A stretch of 64,000 nucleotides of DNA from UBA8199 sp964507045 (GTDB lineage: Bacteria; Verrucomicrobiota; Verrucomicrobiia; Limisphaerales; UBA8199), in NCBI GenBank assembly GCA_964507045.1, contig CAZDOO010000005.1:1-64000 (forward strand), written 5' to 3'. The stretch's first letter is position 1, and each line of letters begins with the position of its first letter. The notes below the pieces were generated by a model. It saw nothing but the letters and a program-made list of their open reading frames with translations. It did no database searches and was not told the origin of the DNA. Of this stretch, positions 8,804-17,453 are shown in pieces. Made by a program: the position numbers and the translations under genes.

Positions 8804-9019
8804 TTAGTCGGTGAACGAACCTGGCCATTGGAGTGTTTTGCCTTCATGTTCCCGCCGTAGCAACAGTCTTTTTCCAGTGTAGGCCAGCATATCTCCCGGT
8901 GTATAGTCCACCTGGACGGCGTTAGCCGGTGGAATGCGAAAGCATTTCACCATGGAGGCGCCTGAGAATTGGACGATTCCGGTTTCCGACGCCGTTGCGT
9001 TCTCTATTTTACAGTTCAT
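8804..9019 (-). CDS. 71-residue paralogous protein, copy B
   Basis: This protein aligns along its full length with the 71-residue protein at 17454-17669. Shared blocks are SETGI, FRIPPA, YTPGDMLAYTGKRLLLR and GKTLQWP-SFTD. The strong conservation between copies about 8.6 kb apart fixes the ATG at 9019 and shows that the short frame is a real gene. It is predicted beta-rich. The family is not recognised. Confidence 0.75.
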   Translation of the reverse strand: MNCKIENATASETGIVQFSGASMVKCFRIPPANAVQVDYTPGDMLAYTGKRLLLRREHEGKTLQWPGSFTD

Positions 9020-9074
9020 AAGGTGTGACGTTATATGTATCGCAGTTCTCAAGCATGACCGCGTTGTGAGTCCT

Positions 9075-9611
9075 TTATCCCCATCCCTCCCATTGAACAA
9101 ACATGTAATAGCAAAAGGGACACCGAACCCTTGTCGCCGGAGGGTATCTGCACCCTTCTCTTCCAGACTGCAGCTTAAAGTGCTGGTGACACTCGCTACA
9201 TTCCACAATCGTCTGTGGAGCGTTGATCAAAAGATCTTTGATAAGACTGGCGTCGTCCCAGAACTTTGCGCCGCAAACGGTACACTTGCAACCCTTCCAA
9301 TTGTGGAGCGCATTTCTTCGTTTTCCGCAAAGCAAGCAGCGGCACCCGTCGTTCCATTTGTGTTCCTCATCTCTGCGTTTTCCGCACTTTGAGCACTTAC
9401 ACTGGTGCCACTGGTGGTTATCACCACGTGTCCTTCCACACTTCGCGCAGGTGCTGCAGTCCTTACCCCAGTCGTGCCCCTCATCCCGCACTTCCCCACA
9501 TTCCCCACATTTGCAGCCACGCCACTTGTGTCCCTCATCTCTTTTCTTTCCGCATTCGGCGCATCTGCAACCCCGCCATGCATGTAGGCCGATCAAGCAT
9601 TTCATTCTCAT
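9075..9611 (-). CDS. Cys/His-rich tandem-repeat protein with C-terminal zinc ribbon
   Basis: The 178-residue product has about five tandem copies of C-x-C-x2-C-G-x2-R-x3-H-x-W between residues 15 and 105, each 16 to 19 residues long, plus a degenerate sixth. A C-terminal part has two C-x2-C pairs (CSEC, CPFC), as in a zinc ribbon. It should bind several metal ions. The large FGE-WG protein of the cluster carries a similar GHDW plus CKKC patch near its N-terminus. No named family fits the repeat. Confidence 0.7.
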   Translation of the reverse strand: MRMKCLIGLHAWRGCRCAECGKKRDEGHKWRGCKCGECGEVRDEGHDWGKDCSTCAKCGRTRGDNHQWHQCKCSKCGKRRDEEHKWNDGCRCLLCGKRRNALHNWKGCKCTVCGAKFWDDASLIKDLLINAPQTIVECSECHQHFKLQSGREGCRYPPATRVRCPFCYYMFVQWEGWG

Positions 9612-9653
9612 ATTCCGTCAATTCTTGTGTGTGCCTGACCCTCGTACGCATAC

Positions 9654-10256
9654 TTACCTGGCACCGGCTACCCTCAAGACTGCCAAAATGGCATCCTTAT
9701 TCCGGTTTCGGCTCTCGCAGGCATGGAGAAGCCCTGGAGTCCTAACATCGGCTCCTCCTTCTATGAGAGCGGTGATGACTTCAGGATTGGGATTCTCCTG
9801 TGCCGCCCACTTCAAGGCGCTCCAGCCGTAGTGATTTTCAGCATTCACATCTGCGCCTGCTTCGATCAGCGCATTTATGAGGTTAGGGTCTTGTTTGCTC
9901 ATCGCCGCGATCATCAAGGGTGTTTGGCCTTTCACTGTCCTCGCATTCACGTTGGCTCCGGCTTCCACCAGAAGCCCGATGACTTCGATATCCGGGTTGT
10001 CCAGAGCATCCATAAGCGGTGTGCCACCGTGCTGCCCGCTCGCGTTCACGTCGGCGCCCTGGTCAATGGCCTTCTGCACCTGTTCGGGAGTGCCCGTTTT
10101 GCACAACTCTTGAAACGTCTTTGGCGCAGCTTCCTCCGGATTCGGTCTCGCGACCGATACCCTTGCGGGTTGGCTCGCACTCCCCCTTGCCGGGGGCGCA
10201 TCGCACTTTGGTGAAATTGTCGCTTTGGGGCTAAACAGTTTCCTGAGCCAGTTCAT
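9654..10256 (-). CDS. Ankyrin-repeat protein with N-terminal tag MNWLRKLF
   Basis: The 200-residue protein starts MNWLRKLFSPK, the N-terminal form of the cluster tag. A Pro/Ala-rich linker of about 35 residues follows, then four ankyrin repeats (GADVNA, GANVNA, GADVNA, GADVRT). The tag at residue 1 confirms the ATG. A good copy of the two-block promoter-like motif lies 55 bases upstream. It is probably a tagged protein-binding adaptor. Confidence 0.85.
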   Translation of the reverse strand: MNWLRKLFSPKATISPKCDAPPARGSASQPARVSVARPNPEEAAPKTFQELCKTGTPEQVQKAIDQGADVNASGQHGGTPLMDALDNPDIEVIGLLVEAGANVNARTVKGQTPLMIAAMSKQDPNLINALIEAGADVNAENHYGWSALKWAAQENPNPEVITALIEGGADVRTPGLLHACESRNRNKDAILAVLRVAGAR

Positions 10257-10310
10257 GATCTTGTTCCTTTCTTTGGTTGTTGTTGGCGCTAAACATCTGC
10301 CTGCTTCTTC

Positions 10311-10337
10311 CTACACGCTAAACTGACGGATGCTGCA
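10311..10337 (-). promoter_or_regulatory. Two-block promoter-like motif, copy 2
   Basis: On the minus strand this reads TGCAGCATC, 11 bases, CGTGTAG, identical in both blocks and in spacing to 4623-4649. It ends 55 bases before the ATG of the ankyrin gene at 10256, a plausible promoter distance. The spacer sequences differ between copies, as expected for a promoter and not for a simple DNA duplication. Confidence 0.5.
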
Positions 10338-10417
10338 TGGCCCTTCCGGGAAAGGGAACGGCAACAGCCCTGTCGGGTCCTTTGTATCAAAGCTGTTGTT
10401 TGACACGGACATTCCTC

Positions 10418-11236
10418 CTATTTCCAAAACTGCCACCACCTCTTTGAACCCACGTTCTCTTTGGGACTCGCCTCTCCAACACTAGGACCTAACAGGTCTC
10501 GCATCATTGATGATCGTGCCAATGATGACGCACTAAGGCCGAATTGATTCATGGATCGTACGTCTGCGCCCTTGGAGAGCAAAAGCTTCACGATTGCGGT
10601 CTCGTGCAGGTCCACGGCGTACATCAACGCTGTTGTGCCATTCTTGTCTTTAGCATCGATATCCGCGCCCTTGGACAGCAAGAGTGCTACGATCTTTTCT
10701 TGGAAATTCTCAGAAGGTTTAAGATGCTTTACTCCGTCAATGGCATGCATTAATGCCGTGTAACCTTCCCTCTTGTCTTTTCTATTGATGTCAGCGCCTC
10801 TTGAAATCAATACATCCACAACCTCTGTATGCCCTCCGGTCGCCGCTAAGATGAGCGCGGTTTGTCCCCAGATATCCGAGTCGTTGACTTCTGCCCCCTT
10901 TGTAAGCAACGCTTCCACCGTATCCGCTCTTCCCCAGCTAGACGCCGCAAGCAATGCTGTCTGGCTAAGGTATGCTCGCTCGCTTGTTCTGGCACCGATG
11001 TCAGCCCCCATTTCAGCCAGTAACCGTACGGTTTCTGTGTGTCCGCAGGCTGAGGCCAGGAACAACGCGGTTCTATCAAAGTGATCTTTGTCATTTACGG
11101 CTGTGGCATCGCGCTCGATGTGTTCGAGTTGTGGCAACAACAGCTCTAACATTGCTTTAGTGTCATCGGTCGATGCACATTTAAGATGAAAGCCGACCTC
11201 ATTGATGGCGTCAGCGATGGTGTAGGCTGTTGGCAT
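10418..11236 (-). CDS. Ankyrin-repeat protein ending in the tag RWWQFWK
   Basis: The 272-residue product has about six ankyrin repeats (residues 45-250; GADIGART, GAEVNDSD, GADINRKD, GADIDAKD, GADVRSMN). A short linker leads to SKRWWQFWK at the C-terminus. The end differs by one residue from that of the unrelated protein at 8384. It has no signal or membrane segment and is likely a binding adaptor. The remnant of an FtsH-type gene lies just upstream. Confidence 0.85.
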   Translation of the reverse strand: MPTAYTIADAINEVGFHLKCASTDDTKAMLELLLPQLEHIERDATAVNDKDHFDRTALFLASACGHTETVRLLAEMGADIGARTSERAYLSQTALLAASSWGRADTVEALLTKGAEVNDSDIWGQTALILAATGGHTEVVDVLISRGADINRKDKREGYTALMHAIDGVKHLKPSENFQEKIVALLLSKGADIDAKDKNGTTALMYAVDLHETAIVKLLLSKGADVRSMNQFGLSASSLARSSMMRDLLGPSVGEASPKENVGSKRWWQFWK

Positions 11237-11350
11237 GAAGGCTCCCGTGTTCCTCTGTGTTATCCTCGTGGTTGCCGACTTTCCGCTGTCGAGCGATGCC
11301 GTTCACAATGCGGCTTGTCGCTATCGATTATCGGGTATCGGTCTTGTGAT

Positions 11351-11497
11351 CTATGGCCGCACATCTCTTGGGGGAATTGGTCGCAATAGTTTCTCCAGGT
11401 CCTTCCGATAGAGTCGGTTCTCTTCCAGCAGCGCCTTGGAAAAAGCGCCCAATTGTCGATGGTTGTATTCCAGGAGCTTGATGGTTGGGGCCTCTTG
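11351..11497 (-). pseudogene. Remnant of the 3' end of a second Clp-FtsH fusion gene
   Basis: This minus-strand stretch encodes TIKLLEYN-RQLGAFSKALLEENRLYRKDLEKLL before a TAG. It aligns with the last 45 residues of the fusion protein at 12026-15532 (TIKLLESSRQHLDAVSKALLETNRLYQKDLEQLL). A TAA closes the frame at its upstream end, and nothing else of the gene remains. It shows that a second, diverged copy once existed here and was deleted. Confidence 0.7.
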
Positions 11498-11521
11498 TTA
11501 TGCTGGGTTGTAGTCTCCGTT

Positions 11522-11998
11522 TCACTGCAGGATAATTCGATCTCGCACATCTTCCTTTCCTGACTGCTTCAGAAAGGGGCGACCGTATCTTATCGAAGCG
11601 GCGTCTTTGGTGTATGGAATGTAATAAAAAACCTCGTTTGTTTCGGCGCCGTAGAGCTGAAGCCAACTTCTCAAAGCCCTAATCTTGTCGGGGAAATTTG
11701 GATTAGAAGTTTTCACCATCTCAATAATTCCGGAAGCCCTAAGTTGCCCGGAGAGGTAAACACTTTGTAACCCACTGGTGAGACGACGGATCACATCGTC
11801 AGAACTATTTTCACTGCCAGTAAATCCTTCCAGCACCTTTTCCGTCCCGTCCTTCATGATTACGAAACCCAACGGTAGGAATGCCCCATCGGTCTCGAGG
11901 CCCATCCTGGCTCCGACGTCAAACAGCATCTTTTGCAGCCTTGCGAAATCGCCTGTGAGTTCGCATACGTTTGATTCGTTGTCATTCGATTGATTCAT
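11522..11998 (-). CDS. Unknown 158-residue protein
   Basis: This soluble alpha/beta protein has no family match that I know. It begins MNQSNDNESNV with a usable AAAGGA site upstream in the 27-base gap after the Clp-FtsH fusion gene. That close spacing suggests co-transcription with the fusion protease and perhaps a functional link. No tag is visible at either end. Confidence 0.5.
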   Translation of the reverse strand: MNQSNDNESNVCELTGDFARLQKMLFDVGARMGLETDGAFLPLGFVIMKDGTEKVLEGFTGSENSSDDVIRRLTSGLQSVYLSGQLRASGIIEMVKTSNPNFPDKIRALRSWLQLYGAETNEVFYYIPYTKDAASIRYGRPFLKQSGKEDVRDRIILQ

Positions 11999-12025
11999 GT
12001 TGGTCCTTTCTTGTTCGTTCTATTA

Positions 12026-15000
12026 TCATCTGTGGCAAACAGCCTTAAGGGCTGCATGGCTTTGCAGGTTTTTCGGTAATAATTGCTCCAAGTCCTTTTG
12101 ATAGAGGCGGTTTGTTTCCAAAAGCGCCTTGGATACTGCGTCCAAGTGCTGGCGGCTGGATTCCAAGAGCTTGATGGTTGCAGCCAGTTGTTCTTTCAGA
12201 ATTCTCGCAGCGGATTCGTTGACGCGTTGATATGTCGGGCTGCTGATGGCCTCGGCATGTTTGAAAAGCTCTGGCGTTGCGAGCAGGCCGAATTCCTCGT
12301 CCATGCCAAAGCGGCAAATCATCTGACGGGCGGTATTGGTAGCGTTCTCCAAGTCACCGGATGCACCTGTTGTAAGACCAGCTTCCTTGCCGTAGTACAA
12401 TAATTCCGCCGCGCGCCCACCCAGGGAGGTGCGAATTCTAGCGAGCAGTTCATCTCGCGTAAGGCTCTCGCGTTTCATCTCCTCCTCGCTGCGCCGCATC
12501 CCACCACCATGATCGGCCCGGGCGATGATGGAGACCTCGGGGGACCACCAGCCGGAGAGCCAGTACAGGATCGTGTGCCCCGCCTCGTGCCGGGCGGTGC
12601 TTTCCAGGAACTCGCGCGACCATTCCTTGGCCTCTCCTTCCTGGATGGTATCCAGCGCGTCGACAAGCAGCTCGTCGCTAAGCTGGCCGCCTTTCTTGAG
12701 CGCGTTCCGGGCGGCGGTTTCGATCACCTGCTCCAGATTGGCGATGCTCATGCCCGTGGATTTTTCCGCCAGGAGGTCAACCACCTGTTCGGTGGTTTTG
12801 GCGCCTTTGGCCTCGCACAGGCGCATTTGCAGATACTGCTTGCGCGCGGCCTTGTCGGGCAGGTCGACGAGGATAGTGCGGGAAAAACGGCGCACCAGCG
12901 CCGGGTCCAGCGTGCGCGAGGAGCGTTCCGGCGACGCCTGGTCCTCCGCCTCGACCTTGAAGTTGGTGGCGGCCAGGACAAACACCGGCCGGTCGGGCGC
13001 CGCGCCGGTGAAACCGTCCAACTCGGTCAGTAGCGCGTTGAGCGCCAGTTCCTCCGCCTGGCCGCCGCCCGGTGAGCCGGCGCGCACTTTGCCAATCGCG
13101 TCGATCTCATCGATGAAAATGATCGACGGCGCGTAGCGGCGGGCGCGGGCGAAGAGGTCGCGAACATTCTGTGGGCCGCTGCCCTGCCAGATCGTCACGA
13201 AGTTCGTGGCCGACACAGGGATGAAAGCGACGTTCGATTCCCCGGCCATCGCCCGCGCCAACATAGTCTTGCCGGTGCCGGGCGGGCCGTGGAGCAGGAC
13301 GCCTTTGGGCGGCTTGAGCCCCAGCGCGGAAAAGCGCCGGGGATTCTTCAGGAAGTCGATAAAGAATTTGAGCTCCTCTTTCGCGTTGTCGGCCCCAATT
13401 ACGTCCTCGAACCGGGTGCGCGGCCGCTCCACGTCGTCCAGGACCTCCCCGGCATCTGCGGCGGCGATGGCACGGGTAAGGCTGAGGTTGCGCAGGCTGA
13501 TGGCTATTTCCCGCTTGTCCCGGTGAATGTGCGGGACGGTGTCGAGGCTCAGCACCTTGCGTTCCTGTCCCATCCGGTCGGCGGCCTTTTCGCGGTACAG
13601 GCGGCGGCAGGTTTCGACCAGGCCGGCCGCAAACTGGTCGCGCTGGCTCTCCCAGCCCTTGACCATGCGGTCGATAAAGCGGCTCACGACCATGCCGCGG
13701 GCGCCGCCGCCGCGCACGCAGGCCATGAACAGCTCCTCATCGATCGCTCCCTGGCCCGGTTCCGGCTCTTCCGAATCGCACAGCGAGAGCAGGTAAACCG
13801 GGATGCCCGGCAGGCGATCGCGTATCCGCCGCAGAAGTTCCTGCCCTTTGTCGAGCCCCCTGGCCGCGGCAGGGACATGGTCAAAGCCCTGGGCCGTCAT
13901 GGTGGCGGAGCCCGACTGGCTGCCGATCCAGAGGTCCAGCAGGACCAAATCAACCTCCTCGTCCGCGAGGATTTGCAGGGCCGCCTCGGCGCTGGCGGCG
14001 GAGCGCCAGTCAATTTGCGGGATGGCTCCCTGGTACAGCGCGGTCAGGTCGGAGTCCGCCAGCAGCAGGACGCGGGGGGGCTCCTGGGGCTCGAACAAGG
14101 CCCTGACTTCCGGCGGCAGCGAGGCGAGCGTGCCGTCCAGGGCGAAGTGGATGCGGTCCACCTGCTCCAGCACATCATCCAGCCGGTCGGTTTTGAACAA
14201 CTGGCAGAATTTAAACACCTCGGTCTTGAGGAAGGATTCCGCCTGCGAGCGGAGCGTGCGGGCATCAACTCGCGCACCTTCGCGCAGCACCAGGCACATT
14301 GGCAGCAGCTCGTGAAAGGAAACGCGCTTGAAATGTTGCCGCTCGAACAGGGTGGCGACGCGGCCCAGCTCCGACTGGGCGACCCGCTCGAGTTCGTTCA
14401 CCCGGAGGTGGTTGAACAGGATCGGATAGCCGGTCGCCATGCGCGAGCAGATCGCCGCGGGAAAGAACGGCTCCCGTGTCTGGGGGTTGGTTTCGTTTTC
14501 CAGGGCATCGAGGATGGTCTTGCGGTGAAACGCAGCGTTGGCCTTGTGCACCCCGCTGGCGTTCGGGCGATCGTAGAGTTTGCGTCCGGCGTTGGTGGTG
14601 AAGATGATGGTGGTGTCGCGGAAGCTGATGTTCCGCTCGTGGTATTTGTCCTCGAGCGTCCCGGCGTCGAGAATCTGCAGAAAGAGGTGAATGGTGTTCT
14701 GGTGCGCCTTCTCGATCTCGTCGAAGAGCAGGACCGCGTTGGGGTTCTTCTCCACGAACTCGGTGAGGGTGCCAGGATGAGCGGCATGGAAGCTCTTGGC
14801 CATGCCCACGAGCTGTTCGTTTTGCTGGTGGCCCGAGTAGGCGCTCATATCGAAGCGCCTGAATGGGCGCTCCAGGGCCGCCGCCCCCAGCTCGGCCAGA
14901 AAGGTCTTCCCCACCCCGGGTGGGCCGGCAAGAACAAAGAGCGCACGCGGTGATTTGCGTTTCTGGTCGGCGGCGGCCACGACTTCGGCGTTGAAAAGTC

Positions 15001-15532
15001 CTTCGACAAACGCATGCACGGCATGGTCCTGGCCGAACACCTTGGTGAGCAGATCGGCCCGGAGCCCGCGCAGCCGGCCGGTAAGTTCGTCCAGGCGGGC
15101 GGAGTGGGTGTCCTGCTCATACCACGCGGCCAGCAGTGACAAGGCGCTATCGCGGGCCAACGGGGTGACGTTCAGCAAGCCGGCAACCTCGCGGGACATA
15201 GCCACGGCGCAAACGAGGTGCCGCAGGTCGATCAGCCCCGGGTGGAGCCGGTCGGGCGCTTGTTCCGCCAGGTCCTTTGCGCTTTCCAGCATCAGCCGAA
15301 ACGACGCGGCCAATGGAAGTTTTCCGGGGCACGAGGCCGGGGGTGGAAGCTCCGGGCAGGCGGCACGCAATTTCTCCGGCGTGAGCCCCAGGGACTCGGC
15401 GAGCAACACTCCGGCCTCGGCCTGGCTGCCCAGCGCGACCAGCAGCGCCTTGAGCGTGAGTTCCACCGAACCGCCGGAGAAGGCGTAGTCTTTGGCGAGA
15501 TCGATGATTGCTTGTGCTTTGTCAGTAAACAT
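12026..15532 (-). CDS. Clp-N / ClpB-type AAA+ / receiver / FtsH-type AAA+ / M41 protease fusion
   Basis: The 1168-residue protein joins two protein-unfolding machines. Residues 1-150 resemble the Clp N-terminal repeat domain. A ClpB-D2-like AAA+ follows: Walker A GPPGVGKT 203-210, Walker B LLFDEIEKAH 268-277 and sensor 1 TTIIFTTNAG. Residues about 486-640 look like a response-regulator receiver (ADSD, VDLVLLDLW with Asp533, PVYLLS). Next is an FtsH-type AAA+ (GPPGTGKT 749-756, IIFIDEIDAIG, RRFSR), then an M41 peptidase with HEAGH 982-986 and the third zinc ligand in GASGDLENAT (Asp1060). The two transmembrane helices of FtsH are absent, so it is probably cytosolic. I chose the ATG at 15532, 17 bases after the preceding Clp-N gene. 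All catalytic motifs are intact. Confidence 0.9.
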   Translation of the reverse strand: MFTDKAQAIIDLAKDYAFSGGSVELTLKALLVALGSQAEAGVLLAESLGLTPEKLRAACPELPPPASCPGKLPLAASFRLMLESAKDLAEQAPDRLHPGLIDLRHLVCAVAMSREVAGLLNVTPLARDSALSLLAAWYEQDTHSARLDELTGRLRGLRADLLTKVFGQDHAVHAFVEGLFNAEVVAAADQKRKSPRALFVLAGPPGVGKTFLAELGAAALERPFRRFDMSAYSGHQQNEQLVGMAKSFHAAHPGTLTEFVEKNPNAVLLFDEIEKAHQNTIHLFLQILDAGTLEDKYHERNISFRDTTIIFTTNAGRKLYDRPNASGVHKANAAFHRKTILDALENETNPQTREPFFPAAICSRMATGYPILFNHLRVNELERVAQSELGRVATLFERQHFKRVSFHELLPMCLVLREGARVDARTLRSQAESFLKTEVFKFCQLFKTDRLDDVLEQVDRIHFALDGTLASLPPEVRALFEPQEPPRVLLLADSDLTALYQGAIPQIDWRSAASAEAALQILADEEVDLVLLDLWIGSQSGSATMTAQGFDHVPAAARGLDKGQELLRRIRDRLPGIPVYLLSLCDSEEPEPGQGAIDEELFMACVRGGGARGMVVSRFIDRMVKGWESQRDQFAAGLVETCRRLYREKAADRMGQERKVLSLDTVPHIHRDKREIAISLRNLSLTRAIAAADAGEVLDDVERPRTRFEDVIGADNAKEELKFFIDFLKNPRRFSALGLKPPKGVLLHGPPGTGKTMLARAMAGESNVAFIPVSATNFVTIWQGSGPQNVRDLFARARRYAPSIIFIDEIDAIGKVRAGSPGGGQAEELALNALLTELDGFTGAAPDRPVFVLAATNFKVEAEDQASPERSSRTLDPALVRRFSRTILVDLPDKAARKQYLQMRLCEAKGAKTTEQVVDLLAEKSTGMSIANLEQVIETAARNALKKGGQLSDELLVDALDTIQEGEAKEWSREFLESTARHEAGHTILYWLSGWWSPEVSIIARADHGGGMRRSEEEMKRESLTRDELLARIRTSLGGRAAELLYYGKEAGLTTGASGDLENATNTARQMICRFGMDEEFGLLATPELFKHAEAISSPTYQRVNESAARILKEQLAATIKLLESSRQHLDAVSKALLETNRLYQKDLEQLLPKNLQSHAALKAVCHR

Positions 15533-15549
15533 AGATCTGCGCCCTTCGG

Positions 15550-16590
15550 TCAGAGTTCGTTGGGTAACCTGTTCACCAGCGCGCCGTGGACGTGCATCAG
15601 CTCTGCGAGTTCCTTCCAGGTTTTGTCCCGCTGCACGAGGCTGGCGTAGGATTGCGGGTCGATGCGGCAAATCCATTGCGCCCCTGTGGTCTTCATGCGG
15701 GCTGCCAGTGGGCTGTCAGTCCCGGCCATCGCTGCGGAACCGGGCTCCGGTTTCAAAGCCGGCAGATACAGAATGATATCTTCGACCCCCGCCGCTTCAG
15801 CAAGAGCTTTCATGAGCTGCTGTTCGGCTTGGCTGCCAGCCTCGATGGCCCCGGCCCGGGCGGCCAGGTCGATAACCCGGCAGTTCAGCAGGCCGGCAGG
15901 CGCGGCTTTGCGAGCGATAGCCTGCGCCACGCTCGCGACGGCTGCTCGTGCGGCCTCCTCGTTTTCCCCCAGGAGGAACACGTGCCTGCGCGTCGGCTGG
16001 GCCAGAATCCTCAGCAGGGCCCTGCCCTCTGGCTGGCGCTCCTGCGGAGCCGCCACAGCCCCGTCCAATTGCATCGCCCCCAGGCGTCCCCAGCATTCTT
16101 CCAGCTCCGGGTTCCGGCCCGGCTCCGGTTGGTTCGCGGCGGGCGTCCCTCCCAGCACTTCCTGCATCTTGGCCGAAGGCGAGGCCAGGCTCGCTTCGAA
16201 CACGTGCCTGGCGGTCACGACCTCGCTCCGGCTCTCGACCGCGAGCCTGGCGGCGGCGTCAAAGAGCGCCCGGGTCGCCGAAGAGCGGTGTATGGTTCCT
16301 CCGGCATACGAACTGCCGCCTTTGCCGATCTTTGCCCGCAAGCCGCGGCGGACGCGGGTGCTATCGATCGCGCGCCGCTGCAGCTCACCGCGAATCGCGC
16401 CTGCATCGGACACCAGGTCTTTGAGGGCCTGATTTTCCACGCCGGATTGTGCCACTTCCGCGATCGACAACTCGGCGAACTTCAGGAGTGCCTCGAAGAC
16501 ATGTTCCAGCTCAATCTCCTTGAAGTCAGCCGCGATCGCCTCGCGCGCTGCCAGTTGCCAGACCAATTCAATTGAGGAGGATACTTTCAT
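15550..16590 (-). CDS. Clp-N domain protein with decayed AAA+ site
   Basis: The 346-residue protein starts with a Clp N-terminal repeat domain (residues 1-150: LEHVFEALLKFAE, RSSATRALFDAAARLAVESRSEVVTARHVFEASL). A region like the first ATPase domain of ClpB/ClpC follows. There the Walker A is LLGENEEAARAAV, without the GKT, and the Walker B is DIILYLPAL, without the acidic pair. It should not hydrolyse ATP. Only 17 bases separate it from the fusion protease gene, so the two probably act together, with this as an adaptor or inactive ring subunit. Confidence 0.8.
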   Translation of the reverse strand: MKVSSSIELVWQLAAREAIAADFKEIELEHVFEALLKFAELSIAEVAQSGVENQALKDLVSDAGAIRGELQRRAIDSTRVRRGLRAKIGKGGSSYAGGTIHRSSATRALFDAAARLAVESRSEVVTARHVFEASLASPSAKMQEVLGGTPAANQPEPGRNPELEECWGRLGAMQLDGAVAAPQERQPEGRALLRILAQPTRRHVFLLGENEEAARAAVASVAQAIARKAAPAGLLNCRVIDLAARAGAIEAGSQAEQQLMKALAEAAGVEDIILYLPALKPEPGSAAMAGTDSPLAARMKTTGAQWICRIDPQSYASLVQRDKTWKELAELMHVHGALVNRLPNEL

Positions 16591-16613
16591 TTATTCGGCC
16601 ACTACCGTCAGGG

Positions 16614-16991
16614 TTAAAGACCAACCTCCGTTATTTCCAAAGCCGGAGCGGTCTGTCCCTCTAAGGCAATTATGGCAATCGCCAATAATGTTCCCTTGGC
16701 GCCAGCAATGTGGGCCGCGCATGGTGAAGTCATGATCATGAAGTTCTGTCCTCCTGCCTCTAGGTGTCCACCAAAGGTCGGAACGGAACTGTCGCAGGAT
16801 TCCTCAAAAACGGCCCCATTGAGAGTGCCCGAGAATTTAATTTGTGCCGGAACCGGGAGGCCCGGTGGTATCAGGATTGCAGCATAGGCATGGGGAGCGG
16901 ATCCACCACCGAATGTCGTTCCTCCTTGTGCTGCTAGCTGCCGGGCCTCCTCACCATAACACACACGGCAATTAACTCTTTGGGTGTTCAT
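16614..16991 (-). CDS. Small beta-rich protein, paralogue of the 7.8-kb gene
   Basis: The 125-residue product pairs with the 133-residue protein at 7844-8245 (see the shared GEEARQLA, LIPPGLP, GTLNG and LEITEV positions). GAAGGAG lies eight bases before the ATG. It ends 23 bases before the Clp-N gene, so this copy of the module is directly linked to the Clp/FtsH genes. An early C-x2-C (CRVC) could bind metal but is missing in the paralogue. Confidence 0.6.
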   Translation of the reverse strand: MNTQRVNCRVCYGEEARQLAAQGGTTFGGGSAPHAYAAILIPPGLPVPAQIKFSGTLNGAVFEESCDSSVPTFGGHLEAGGQNFMIMTSPCAAHIAGAKGTLLAIAIIALEGQTAPALEITEVGL

Positions 16992-17058
16992 TTTGATTGC
17001 TCCTTCTTGGTCTTACTTGTCTTCCTGGCTCAAATTGAAATAGTTGGTTCGGCGCTCT

Positions 17059-17397
17059 CTATTTCCTAAACAACCTTCTCCACCACGGTTTCCGGACAGG
17101 TTCGGAAGCCAACCGCAGGATTTCCCGGGAGAGTTGAATGGCTTTGTGGTTTGTTCCAAGCTTCCGGACGGCTGCCTCCAGCCCAGGACCGAGCGTCTGT
17201 ACCACCTCGCCCGCAGGCACCCCGCCGGTAGCCATTGCCTCCATCATTTTGCCCATCTGTTTGAGAATAATAATTGTCTTGCAGGTTTCCTCGTGTTCGG
17301 CGGTACGAGGGTCCAATAGCAGTGGCGGCCCTTCCATGCGCGGCAGAGGAATATCCTGAAGTTCCGAGTTCAATCGTACGATTTTCTGAACGTTCAT
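17059..17397 (-). CDS. Helical small protein ending in the tag WWRRLFRK
   Basis: The 112-residue product is mainly helical and ends RKPWWRRLFRK, the C-terminal form of the cluster tag. I chose the ATG at 17397 (MNVQKIV) because the longer frame overlaps the preceding 71-residue gene. It sits between that gene and the beta-rich paralogue, the same order as the 116-residue tagged protein at 8384. Confidence 0.6.
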   Translation of the reverse strand: MNVQKIVRLNSELQDIPLPRMEGPPLLLDPRTAEHEETCKTIIILKQMGKMMEAMATGGVPAGEVVQTLGPGLEAAVRKLGTNHKAIQLSREILRLASEPVRKPWWRRLFRK

Positions 17398-17453
17398 ATA
17401 TTGTTCGTTTTCGCTTCGCTGCACGGTCTTGGTTGCATATTTCTCTTCAGTTC

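Noticed and set aside
13289..14953. 554-codon plus-strand frame opposite the Clp-FtsH fusion gene
   Set aside because: It is a shadow of a GC-rich gene. The minus strand carries clear AAA+ and M41 motifs and the plus frame has no recognisable domain.
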